DNA of 64,000 bases from Stagonosporopsis chrysanthemi (taxonomy: Eukaryota > Ascomycota > Dothideomycetes > Pleosporales > Didymellaceae), in assembly GCA_022560025.1 (NCBI GenBank), contig JAFISE010000029.1, positions 1 to 64,000 of the forward strand, in the 5' to 3' direction. The translations under genes and the position numbers were made by a program. Positions 53,062 through 63,343 of the stretch are shown one piece after another. The notes under the pieces were generated by a model. It was not told the DNA's origin and did not search any database. It saw nothing but the letters and a program-made list of their open reading frames with translations. Position 1 is the first letter of the stretch. Each line of letters opens with the position of its first letter.

Positions 53062-55200
53062 GCTGCGGCCAGCTGGTTGGTGCGCGCAGAGAAGTTTACG
53101 TGTGTGCGCAGAAGCCGATATTGTCCGCACGGCGCATTGTCTTGGTGGCACAAGAGGAGGAAGGGTGGCGGCGCTAAGATATTCGCTGGTGGTGTTGATG
53201 CTCCTTATGGTAAGCACCGCTTACTCCATCTCACAACCGGCCAATGGACAGTAGCTGCACTGCACTGAATTTTTACCTCTTTGTCAAATTGGGGATCAGT
53301 TCCGCTTGCAGAGTGAGCTTGTCCAGGCAACCGCCGTTGTGTGAAAAGCTTTGCTGCCCGTGTTGCCCGTCCTGCAGTTTGAGGTGGGTCTTCGCGTGAA
53401 AAGGTCCGTGAGGCTTGAAAATTTCGAGCGCAGAGCTGAGCACGGGCCTTGCCCAACGAATATATAAACACTCCATCCTCCGTCCCTCTTTCTGCTCCTT
53501 AGTTCGACGATACTTCATAGAATCATTTCTATAGTAGTAAGTTCGCACACGTTTTGCCTGTGCGAAGCAGTAACTAACAACAACCAGAACGTCCTCTTCT
53601 GAGCTTCCTACAGAAGCCACAGATTCTCCAACCTGGTTGATGACTTTCAGCCTCGATGCCCCGGAGTGAGGCCTTATTGCACCTGCTTCGGCGGGTGTGG
53701 CGATGATCTTCAGCCAACTGGGCTCGTACTTCGGTCGACCTGGACGGCAGGGCGTTGATGGCAATCTGACAGGCCTTTTCTTTTTCATCAATCCACCTGG
53801 CATGCCAGGTGCTTGAGGACGAAGTAACTGCATAAGTGACCAAAGTGTGGCAGAAACCGAAGTAGCGCATGATTTTGCGTCCTGTGCAACTACAGAACCA
53901 ACATGTCAGCTTACATTTGCCATCAATTTGTTTACATGACATCGAAGGTGGTCGGTCTCAAGGATGTGAGTATGCGCGATAGTAACGTCTGTGATTGCCG
54001 ATCTAGCCGTCCTAGCCGTTTTAAAGCGCATGCAGTCTGAAGTTGTTATGTGTAGTGTTCTTGAGTCGTGACAAGAACACCTGCTGTGAAACCTCCGCGA
54101 CACCACCAGCCCAAGCAGTCACTCATGTAACCTCACGTAAGCTCCAACTACCTATATGTACTCATTAGTTCACGTGCTGTAGGTTGTGCAGGCTTTCCTG
54201 TGGCTGTTCTAATACATGAAAAGTGAGGTGGTCGAGACGAAATACTCGTGCGCGGCGGGGGCTACTATTCGGCCGCTCAAAAGAACAAGCTCCTTGATAC
54301 AGTGGTTCCCACTTCAGCTACCTGAGACGGCGGGATCAAGTTGCTATCTCATCGCGATCGTGGGAGCAGATCGCGGTACATGTTCGGCGCAGTTGTGAAC
54401 ATGTGCTATGATTTGCTTCACCAAGATAAGCGGCATGTCCGAATCTTGGAGACATGCGACCCGGTCCCGCGTGCGCATGTAGGCGCCTGCAACGGCTGGG
54501 CTTCTGTAGCCATACAGGCTTCGCGGAATCGTAAGGTGGGCTACCACTCTGCAGGAGCTGCGTCTAGGATCATGAGCAAATCTTGCATGCGGCGCACATC
54601 CTCCAAGAGTGACATATCGAATGGGAAGAAAGCTCGCAGAGAAGACTCGACAGCCTCCGGGCGAGCTTTCAGAGATTGTCCGTGGTGGACTGTTTCCTGT
54701 TCTCACAATGCGGTTGTGTTGTTCGTGGCCTCGGTCAACTGTCAAGTGCGGCGCCGAATCAGGATCAGCTGCTTTCCGATTTCTTCCCTCTGCCTTCACG
54801 GATCCGGCTCGAGCCACTCCAACGACATTTCTTGGGACTCCATTCTCCACTTCCCCGCGGTCGCGTATAAGAAACCCGCCATACCCCGCTATCCTCACCT
54901 ACACCGGGAACCCTACCGCCTACCACTTCGTGTATAAAGCTGCAAAGCCGTGATCCGTAGCTACGTCACACGCACACTGCACCGCCGCCCGTAACCGCAT
55001 AAGTCGAACACACAATCTGGGTCTCCTATGAGAAGAATTCTGGCCGCCCTGTAAATCGCACTCGAACGACCCAGGCCTCGTCCAGAGTAACAGGCCCGCA
55101 GTAGCTGTCCCAGCACAATAACGCGTACTCGGAGACGCAGCCGTTGATGCAAGAAGACCGCCAGTACTCACTTGTAGGGCGAGAGGTCTCCGAGAGCACC
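53062..55200. other. Gene-poor stretch, largest gap in the window
   Basis: 2,139 bp. ORFs include a minus frame 53273-53833 from ATG 53833 (start MQLLRPQAPGMPGGLMKKKR) and overlapping plus/minus frames near 54340-54940; none has recognisable content and I do not call them genes. A TATAAA at 54933-54938 lies 263 bp upstream of the next gene's ATG and could serve as its promoter. Confidence 0.4.
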
Positions 55201-55698
55201 ATGACAACCAACAGACCTTTCTTTGGCGGCTTTCTAGCAGCCTTTCGCGCTCAGCCGACTGTCCAGAAAGCCGGCGTATCGCAGGCCGCATCAGCAAGCT
55301 CTTACACACACGCTGCCACAGCGGCCCAAACCCAAGGCTACGATGCTTCGAGCACCACACGAACGATTACTACCAAAACACGATCGCCATCGCCTGGCGC
55401 AACAACAGCAACAGTAGTTCATACCACAGGCCAGTTCCAGCCCACCAGGCAGCATGCAACACCATACCACCGTTCCACATCACCAGTACACGCGAAAGCA
55501 TTCCCGATTCCGGGCGCTTCCCAAAGAAGTAGGAGAGGGTCCGACAGCTCTTCAGACGGCTTCAGTGAGATCATGGGCGCGGAGAAGTGGTATATTGGCG
55601 GTCGAACAGCGACAGGCGAAGAAAAGTTCTATAAGCTCGGCATGGTCAAGCGTCACCGAAGTGCAGACCGCTTAAGCCTGGACAAACTCAGTATATAA
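55201..55698 (+). CDS. Small conserved fungal protein of unknown function
   Basis: Single exon, 165 residues, ATG 55201 in a CACCATGAC context; the frame is open upstream to 55144. The N-terminal ~100 residues are Ala/Ser/Thr-rich and likely disordered (FFGGFLAAFRAQPTVQKAG). The last ~55 residues look structured: SSDGFSEIMGAEKWYIGGRT, then TGEEKFYKLGMVKRHRSADR and LSLDKLSI. That tail has the look of a conserved motif, with the WYIGGR and EKFYKLG elements and a possible phosphosite (RHRSADRLSLD, an R-x-x-S kinase pattern). No membrane segment or signal peptide. I do not know a function. Confidence 0.7.
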   Translation: MTTNRPFFGGFLAAFRAQPTVQKAGVSQAASASSYTHAATAAQTQGYDASSTTRTITTKTRSPSPGATTATVVHTTGQFQPTRQHATPYHRSTSPVHAKAFPIPGASQRSRRGSDSSSDGFSEIMGAEKWYIGGRTATGEEKFYKLGMVKRHRSADRLSLDKLSI

Positions 55699-56420
55699 GT
55701 ACAGACGAGGATTCGTGTCCATACACATGCATAATCTGGCGTTTGCGGCATTTTCTGGACTTCAAAGCAGTTGCGAGATTTTCTGGAGTGTTTAAAGGGA
55801 CACCATATATCTGGACAAGGGAATTCAGGGCCATAGCCCAGTGATACCAATGCAAATATGCTTTTGTGAGCTTCGTTGCTCGCCGTCTTCAGCCTCAAGC
55901 CATTGTCAAGTAGTTGATGCTCCGAATAGGTTTCTGCAATGCTGCATTTGAGGCTTGCCAAGTGCCGAACAGCCGACCGAGCCTTATTCCCGGACACCGA
56001 CACACTCAGCCAACGCACCAGCAGGAAGAGGCTCAAACTTCCAATGTCGGTGGCTTTTTGCAAACTATCAGCTGGTTTCTAGCCACTGGTGTGGAGATCG
56101 AATCGGAGTGGCAGCCTTGCTTCGAGCCCCTGCCACGCTACTCCACCTTTCGGCAACTACTCACAATGCGTTACATTTCTTCACGGAAAAGCTTCTCAAA
56201 TGACGGCAACACGCCCCATGCGGCGGATAAGTCCAGCACTAACGCTGCAAGATACGACACGACATGTCTCTACAGGACCCTACTGGGTTGAGTCACTCTC
56301 TTTTCTCCCTCTCACTTAGATAAGAAAATTACAGCCGTTGTTCCATCAGTCTCTGCTTCTACACCTTTTGGCGTCTACAAACAGGCCTCCTCTCATACTT
56401 GCATTCCATGCATTCCAAGC
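55699..56420. other. Intergenic, no gene seen
   Basis: 722 bp between the small unknown gene and the MFS gene. ORFs at 55653-56063 (minus) and 55914-56319 (plus) overlap and are not protein-like. The last ~100 bp are a pyrimidine-rich leader typical of a fungal 5' UTR. Confidence 0.4.
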
Positions 56421-58338
56421 ATGGCCCCACAAGATGAATCAATGTCAGTAACGACTGCTGCACCTCAGACCAACGAAGAATTCGAGAAGCAAACGCAGTA
56501 CGCTTCGATCATTCCTCATGGGGATCGCCGCCTTGAGCTGCAACATACCATATCGTCCATCAGCCATGATGATATGGCTCACGCCGAGCATGTAGTAACA
56601 GGAGACTTGGACGAGGCGTACAACAGGTTCTCGGAACGACGAAAGATGGCCATAGTTGCCACTGTGTCGTTCTGTAGCTTTCTCGCACCGATCTCCTCTA
56701 CTACCGTCTTATCAGCTGTGCCAGAAGTGGCACAGACGTACAACGCAGATGGGTCTATTATTAACGTATCAAACGCGCTTTACATGCTCTTCATGGGAAT
56801 CAGTCCGTGTTTCTACGGACCTTATGGAAGCATCTACGGCCGTAAATGGGTATGGCACACTACATCGAAGCTGGCCGCCTCCGATGGATTTGAACTAACA
56901 TTGTCCTCCAGGTGTCAGTAATGAGTGCAGCACTATTTACTGCCTTCTCGATTGGCACAGCCCTAGCACCCAACCTTGCATCCTTCTTTGTGTTTAGAAT
57001 CTTGACCGCCTTCCAAGGTACTGCTTTCCTGGTCATAGGAAGTGCAGTCATTGGCGACATCTACAAACCGGTACGCAACATGACATTCCCCACATAAGCC
57101 CATGCGCTCCTCTACATTAGTCCCTTTTGACAGTGCAACACGCTCTTTGGGGTCACGGGGTTAGATGTGATGGATCACTGCGACTGCAGCAGGTAACCTC
57201 CCAACACTCTTTCGAACTTATCTGACTCTACTTCCAGACTGAACGCGGCACCGCAATAGGCTGGTACATGTCGGGAACACTGATCGGTCCTGCACTCGGT
57301 AAGTATCCAGTTCTCTCGGCCCATATGCAGCACACTTACCTACCCAGGTCCGTTCATTGGAGGTATAATTGTCACTTTCCGCAGCTGGCGTGACATCTTT
57401 TGGCTACAAACAGCCCTGGCTGGGACTGCAGTGGTCCTCTGCTTCTTTGTGCAGCCCGAAACCATTCACGTCAGGCGGTCTACGGAGCTCGAAGGCTTGA
57501 AAACGTTGGAGAAAGCGCACAAGATGTGGCAATGGCTTAACCCATTGCGCATTATTCGTTTGTACCGCTATCCCAACCTCTTTCTGGTCGTATGTGCTTA
57601 TTTCCGATAATTCAACCGAGCAGAATGCTGACGGCACGAAGGCTCTTTCATCTTCCTCCCTAGTCTGGAACATGTACTCCCTCCTCACACCTATCCGCTA
57701 CGTCCTCAATCCGCGTTTCGACTTGTCTTCCCCATTACAAGGCTCGCTGTTCTATATTGCTCCTGGTTGTGGGTACCTCTTCGGCACATTTTTCGGTGGG
57801 CGGTACGCGGACTACATTGTCAAGAAGTATATTCGCATTCGGGGTCACCGCGAGGCTGAAGACCGGCTGCGCAGCTGTCTATGGTTCCTCGGTGGTGTCA
57901 TTCCAGCATGTATGCTCATCTACGGATGGAGCGTTGAGAAGAGAGTAGGTGGCATCGCACTGCCGGTCGTTATGATGTTCCTGCAAGGTGTTGCGCAGCT
58001 ATTTTGCTTCCCGAGCTTGAACACTTACTGTCTAGATGTCATGCAGGGCCGATCGGCTGAAGTTGTTGGTATGCTCTCCCCAATCTTCCGTCCAATTGCA
58101 GTGCTAACGAACGACAGCTGGTAACTACTTCATGCGCTACATGTTCGCAGCAGGAGGTTCTGCCGTCGTTCTTCCTGCCGTCAGAGCTATTGGCGTGGGA
58201 TGGTTCTCGACCATCAGTGCACTGTTTCTAGTTCTCGGTGCGCTCGCTACTTATGCCACCGCACTCTACGGGAAAGGATGGCGAGAAGCCATTGATGCAA
58301 AGAAGACAGCGAAGCAAGAGGGTGAAAACCAGGCGTAA
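56421..58338 (+). CDS. MFS transporter, DHA1 (drug:H+ antiporter) type
   Basis: Six exons: 56421-56849, 56912-57070, 57238-57298, 57348-57589, 57642-58068 and 58118-58338; total 1,539 nt, 512 residues. A cytosolic N-tail of ~75 residues ends at the TM1 region KMAIVATVSFCSFLAPISST. The motif-A loop between TM2 and TM3 is GPYGSIYGRKW; TM4-5 include RILTAFQGTAFLVIGSAVIG and TERGTAIGWYMSGTLIGPAL (motif C-like, antiporter). The long TM6-7 loop and LFCFPSLNTYCLDVMQGRSA place it near the Qdr/Aqr1-like DHA1 branch. The fifth exon could begin at an AG 18 nt earlier (NADGTK added); 57642 gives the family-like ALSSSSLVWNMY. Substrate unknown. Confidence 0.85.
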
Positions 58339-58758
58339 TTTTTGATTTTTATGTATACATATGCTCGGAGTATTGGCGCTCGAGGTACAGAACATCTGCG
58401 GCTTTTGTTTGGTTGTCATTTGTTGTTAGTTGTGGGACTGTGAGCTGAGGAATAGGCAGATGGGAAAGATGAGAAAGACAAGACCAAGAGCTATCGGTAT
58501 AGAGAACTTAGCATCAGGATTAGAACCCACACAAATAGAATAGGGATCTATCTAAGTTGGAACCCTGCTAATTTTACTACGGTCTGCATATGCAGTAGAT
58601 CAAACGACAAATATACGCGGCAGCTTTCGCTGACCATCCCGCAAAATCCCTTCTCCTCTGATTGGCCCATCCACGTCGTCTTGGCATCTCAATCCAGCTT
58701 CTCAACTTCTCGCACAACCACCGGCATATTCACCACATCGCAACCCACACTCGCAACG
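58339..58758. other. Intergenic, MFS 3' flank and QCR10 promoter
   Basis: 420 bp, AT-rich at the left. No gene seen. Confidence 0.4.
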
Positions 58759-59471
58759 ATGCACGTATCCGAACCCGCCAGGCCCATCCAGGGCAAGTCG
58801 ATCGCCGCCTTCGTAAGCTCCCCGGATACCTTGCTGAGCCATTGGCCGCTTTGGGGCGCCTCAGAGGCAGCAGGATCACGGCGTGATGATCGAAGCTGAT
58901 TACCGGACAGAGCCAGCGCAGTCCCTACAAGGCTTACAGGAGTCCTTTCGGTCCTCAGTACGTACACGGTGTCTCTTTTGGAGGGGTTCGGATGGGGTTG
59001 GGGAATGGCAGGGAGGGAGGGTACACGGCGGCGAGATTGGATGAAGCGGAAGATCGACTTGGTCAACAACAACACAATGGCTAGCATGAGCAGAGTTCCC
59101 TGCTATCCGTGTGTATAGGCGCCTGAGAAACACTCAAAAGTCGCATAGAGGAGCAGACGAAAGCGGATACAATATGCGCTTACCCAACCGACTAACGCCA
59201 ACCGCAGGTACACCATCGAGCGCAACTTCCACGGCATTACCGCCCGCAGCCTCATCAAGGCGTACGTCAAACCCCCACGCTCACACCTTCTCCCAAACGT
59301 CCACTTACACAAACTAGCGGCACCCTGGCTGCCGGCTTCGGCGGCGTTGCCGGATTCTTCGCCCTCTTCTTCTTCGCCGAGGTCCCCAAGGTCCGCGACG
59401 ACATCATGATGAGGACTCCTCTGAGCGGTTTCTTCAAGAAGGAGATTGCGCCTGAGGACAACCCTTTCTAG
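58759..59471 (+). CDS. QCR10: Ubiquinol-cytochrome c reductase subunit 10
   Basis: Four exons: 58759-58812, 58911-58957, 59208-59261 and 59318-59471 (introns 98, 250 and 56 nt), 102 residues with all phases in agreement. The N-terminal ~35 residues read as a matrix-facing segment (SQRSPYKAYRSPFGPQ), followed by FHGITARSLIKAGTLAAGFG and one membrane helix (GVAGFFALFFFAEVPKVRDD), then the characteristic end FKKEIAPEDNPF. This is the PF09796 pattern of the small subunit that holds the Rieske protein in complex III. No exon encodes more than 51 codons, so gene finders may fragment it. The first exon has little conservation and its start is less sure. Confidence 0.87.
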
Positions 59472-59739
59472 ATGCTTGCGCGGTGCAGTTGGGGTGTATT
59501 ATACGAGGCACGGCTTTAGCGATGGACTGAGCTGGCTTGCTGTATATTAGCGGCTGCAAGTGCGGAATAGACCTTCTTGTGTTCTCAGTCTGGTATGGTT
59601 GTGATGGTGTCTTCGGACCCTGAACACTATTGTGAACGTGATGCTGTGGCATTTCTTCATTTCTTGATCGTGATCATGATGTAGTGCTCCGACGCTCTAG
59701 CAAGCTCTATTCCGTTCCGCTCCCCATACGGGCATCGCC

Positions 59740-60585
59740 TTAGTTTGTGGGCAGCCTTCCAACGACTTCCTCCATCTCCTGATCAGTGTAAATCCTGAAG
59801 CCCTTGTCCTTTGTGACACTTGCCAGCTGCACGTTCTTGCTGTCCAGCTTCTCCTCCATGACCTGCTTCAATGTCTTGAGCACAAGGACCTCGGCTTCTG
59901 GTAGGGTGAGCGACTTGTGAAACTCGTTCTGCAGCTCAGCCTGGGCGCCTTCAGATCCGGAGCCAATCGCCTTCGCGTCGTAGCGGTAGAATGTGCCAGA
60001 GGGCTCAGCGTGGTACCTGTCACCAGTCAAACACTTGTCTCTTGCAAATCGCGCAGTGTTTCATGACGTACAGACTTGGGCCATCCTCGTCGTACCCAGC
60101 AATCAACAGCGCCACACCGAATGGTCTCGACATGATGCTCTCCTCGCCCTCAGCGCCCTCGCCAAACCGCAGCGCCAAGTCGCATATCGCTTGCGTGCAG
60201 CTCTCTACCCTCAAGGGTTCGGCGTAGTTGAAGGCGTGGTTCTGGCTCTCGACTCGTGCATGCTCGACCATGCTGCGTGCGTCGGCCTGCAGTCCAGACA
60301 TGGCGCATCCAATGTGGCGGTCGATCTCGACGATCTTCTCGACTGAGCTGGTCTCGAGCAAGGTGGATGTGACGCGCTTCTCGACACCAAGGATCACACC
60401 TTCACCGGTTGCAACACCTATCGCTGTGGATCCGAGCTTGATAGCCTCCAGCGAGTATTCGACCTGGAAGAGACGGCCTTCTGGCGAGAAGGTGTTGATA
60501 CCACGATCGTATTCGCTGCGAGCTATGAACTGTGCTTATTAGCAAAAGGTAAAGCTTCAGCGGGGCTAGATTGTGAGCGTACCAT
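59740..60585 (-). CDS. PUP2: 20S proteasome subunit alpha 5
   Basis: Three exons: 60583-60585 (ATG only), 60072-60529 and 59740-60016, with introns of 53 and 55 nt; 245 residues. The ATG is followed directly by the donor GTACGC; the acceptor GCTAATAAGCACAG restores MFIARSEYDRGINTFSPEGR, the conserved alpha5 N-terminus (human PSMA5 begins almost identically). Further hallmarks are EYSLEAIKLGSTAIGVATGE, RPFGVALLIAGYDEDGPSLY and AEPSGTFYRYDAKAIGSGSE. Alpha5 is a non-catalytic outer-ring subunit next to alpha6, whose gene PRE5 is at 26933-27762. Without the one-codon exon the reading frame has no convincing start. Confidence 0.95.
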
Positions 60586-61483
60586 GTTTGCGGTGATGGT
60601 GTGGGGTGTACAGAGACGCTAGAGCTGTGGGATATGTATCTGTTTTTGTAGCAGCTGCTCGGAGTTGCGGAAGGGAGCGCGGTGGCTAGATGGACGGCGG
60701 CGATGTTGTTTGTTGGCGTTGACGCGGTCCATGGTGCCTGCTGCTTCGAGAGCTCGACGCCAAGACCCACCGCTAGCTTGAGATTGGGGCAACGGTTCAG
60801 CTTTCGCTTTGACCATTTTACAACATCAATTCCAATTTCTGCTACGTTATTGAATGGATCTAAGAGGCTTTCTCTAGCTAGTCATAGCACTGCCATTGCC
60901 TCCTTCGACTGATTCCGGCATTTGCCAAAATGAGTACAAGGGTGGTCCCGCCCGTTTACTGAGCTCTGGTGCCCCATATACCCATCAGCATATGACGCAT
61001 GCAAATATCAGAGCTCATCTAGCGAATAAGCACGTATATAGGGCATCTGTTCGTTATGCCCGATAGCCATCACTTGGAGTACTTTGCTCGTCTGTCGTCA
61101 AGTCCTTTCCCCAGTAATCCCCCTACAGTTCACCAGGTACCATGTCAATGCAGGCATGTACGAGTAGCTCCTCGCTGTCATGGCATACTGCCGTTCCACA
61201 CAGGCTCGGAAGCAGCGGCCTAAGACCGGGTTCCTCTTTGCAGGAGTTCGCGGAGGACAACTGTCACCATGATCACTAGATTCAAACCAATGCACACTAT
61301 CACCAAAGCAGCCAGGTCTCCAGTCGCTCATAGGGTCTTTCCCCACTCGTAGCTGTAGTATTGTTGATGATATTCTCAGATCCATTTATGGTGCAACTCG
61401 ACCTGAGACAATCCTAGGACTGGCAGAAGAGCATTTCTTGGCTCGCCTTCAAGACCTCGCCTATTCCTAGAACCGGAGCCAGC
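60586..61483. other. Intergenic, perhaps with decayed 5' part of the kelch gene
   Basis: 898 bp. The first ~300 bp hold the PUP2 promoter. Stretches near 61400-61483 read as possible N-terminal kelch-protein sequence (SISWLAFKTSPIPRTGAS) interrupted by stops; the limits of the pseudogene are uncertain. Confidence 0.35.
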
Positions 61484-63078
61484 GTGAGACAGACTATGGT
61501 GAGTGGGTTGCTGTTCCATGGTACCTACAACAGTCCTCAAGTTTGGACAAACGGAGGAACAATCTTCAGAGGGAATGAATCCTTCCTCAATCCTGTCAAT
61601 ACGAACGCGTCCCACGATCAGAGCATCATCTATCCACTTTGGTCGTTCAATAACGAAACCAATGCATGGGATCAGTTCGACATTGGCACCCTAAACTCTC
61701 CTAGTCACGGATCCTCGGCGGAAGCTCCTAATCAAGGCCTTGCATTTTACCTTAACGGACGAACGAGCAATGGCACAAACATAGGCGCTAAAGATACGGG
61801 CGATATCGAGATTTGTTGGATGGCCTGATCGTTATAGATCTGGTGTACCGCACATCGGTAAACATCTCGATAGGGGGCATGAAGGACTCAGCCTCATCTC
61901 GGTGGTGGCTTGCAATATGTGCAGAGAATGGGTTACTCGTCACGCTCGATGGCGAAGTACTCGATGGAGTCCAACCCGTAACATCACAGAGCCGTGGACG
62001 ATTGTTACAGTTCGATGATGTCGACATCTTCGACCGTGCATCATAAACCGCCAAAGAGGGTTATGGCGCATGGTATTCTCAGCCCACTTCTGGAGATATT
62101 CCGCCTGTACGAATTGACACTTGCACAATTCTAGCTTCGGGTCCGGATGATTCGTCGCACAACATATACATGTATGGGGGTTGAGATCCGACGCACGAGA
62201 TCATCAAGTACTACGACGACATACATGTCCTCTCTTTATCTTCGTTCACCTGGATCAAGCTGTTTGAAGGCGAGTCTCCTCGGTACGGCCATACTTGTTA
62301 CCTTGCAGCAGGGGGCCAGCTGCTTATTCTTGGAGGAAGCACGCAACATGGAAACATACCGAATCTCTGCGACTGGAAAGCCGAGTCAACCGCTGTTATG
62401 TATCTACCGACCATGACTTGGGGTAGCGTCTTCTCTACGGATTACAGGCTGTACGAGCTTAAAAAATGCTAATCGAAAAGCTGGGTGGTGCAGCGCATGG
62501 CAACGCCACTGTAAGAGCACCTATTCACGGGCAGTCATCTGGAGCAGTTGCATGTATCATACGCACTTCTCGTGTTTTTCGAACATGAATGGCACGCTAG
62601 AGGTGTACGATTCGTCTGTACAAGTAACCCTAGGAATGAGCTCGAGGACGCGCGCAGCAATTATGGCTAGCGCCACAGTAATATGCATAGCCGTTCTTGC
62701 ATTTGTTGTCTAGCTCACCTCCGGCTTTAGAGCCGCTCCAGGGCTGCGAACACCTCGCGCTCAGTCAACGCAACTGCGCCACTATATGAGGTCGAAGTAA
62801 GGGCAAAGTTCGAGCTATCGCACAACGTCAAACAAGCCTATGAAATGACTGGGGAAGGTTACATGCATGAGGCGACGGATGAAGCTGTCAGAGCCGAAGC
62901 GGACAGGTCTAGTGTCGTGCCCAGAGCATTTGAGCTACCAACAGGGGACCTCGACAAGAAGAAAAAATGGGAGATACCACTCGTCAAAGTACCTGGTCCT
63001 ATGTCTAAGAAAGTTGGGCCTGATACTACGAGCGAAGGGCTTGTGAATTGTGGCAAGAAGCTAGGTGATATTGTCTGA
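61484..63078 (+). pseudogene. Broken kelch-repeat membrane protein gene
   Basis: Protein-like sequence of fungal kelch membrane proteins runs through the region in changing frames. It begins VSGLLFHGTYNSPQVWTNGG and LWSFNNETNAWDQFDIGTLN, then a frame change near 61820 to DGLIVIDLVYRTSVNISIGG and SQSRGRLLQFDDVDIFDRAS, ending at TAA 62044-62046. The same frame continues as DSSHNIYMYGG, hits TGA at 62182-62184 where kelch proteins usually have Trp (YGGWDP), and goes on with YYDDIHVLSLSSFTWIKLFE to TAA 62470-62472. A further piece encodes a membrane helix (AAIMASATVICIAVLAFVV, ~62653-62710) and a charged cytosolic tail to 63078. Two stops and at least two frame changes make a functional product unlikely. 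Confidence 0.7.
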
Positions 63079-63343
63079 CGATGAAACGAAGCTTCACGAA
63101 TTACGGGAAGTGAAATGAACTTGATGACGGCGTTGTTTTCAAAGAGCATGTTTCGATCCAAGAACAACGACTCACAGCTGTGTGTGAAGCCAATGTTCCA
63201 CTCTTGTAGCTCAGCCTCGGAAGGAACGCCGAAAACCCCCGCTTATTCTCATCTCAACACAGCTACGTCCCATGCTGATTGATTGTAACATTCACGCCTT
63301 CGTACTGACCTTGTGAGCCTATAACTCGAATCTGGCAAACACC

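Noticed and set aside
53273..53833. 186-codon minus-strand ORF starting MQLLRPQAPG
   Set aside because: No recognisable domain, biased composition, and overlapping ORFs in other frames; not enough to call a gene.
54341..54937. Overlapping ~190-codon ORFs on both strands
   Set aside because: Neither strand gives recognisable sequence; at least one must be spurious and I cannot support either.
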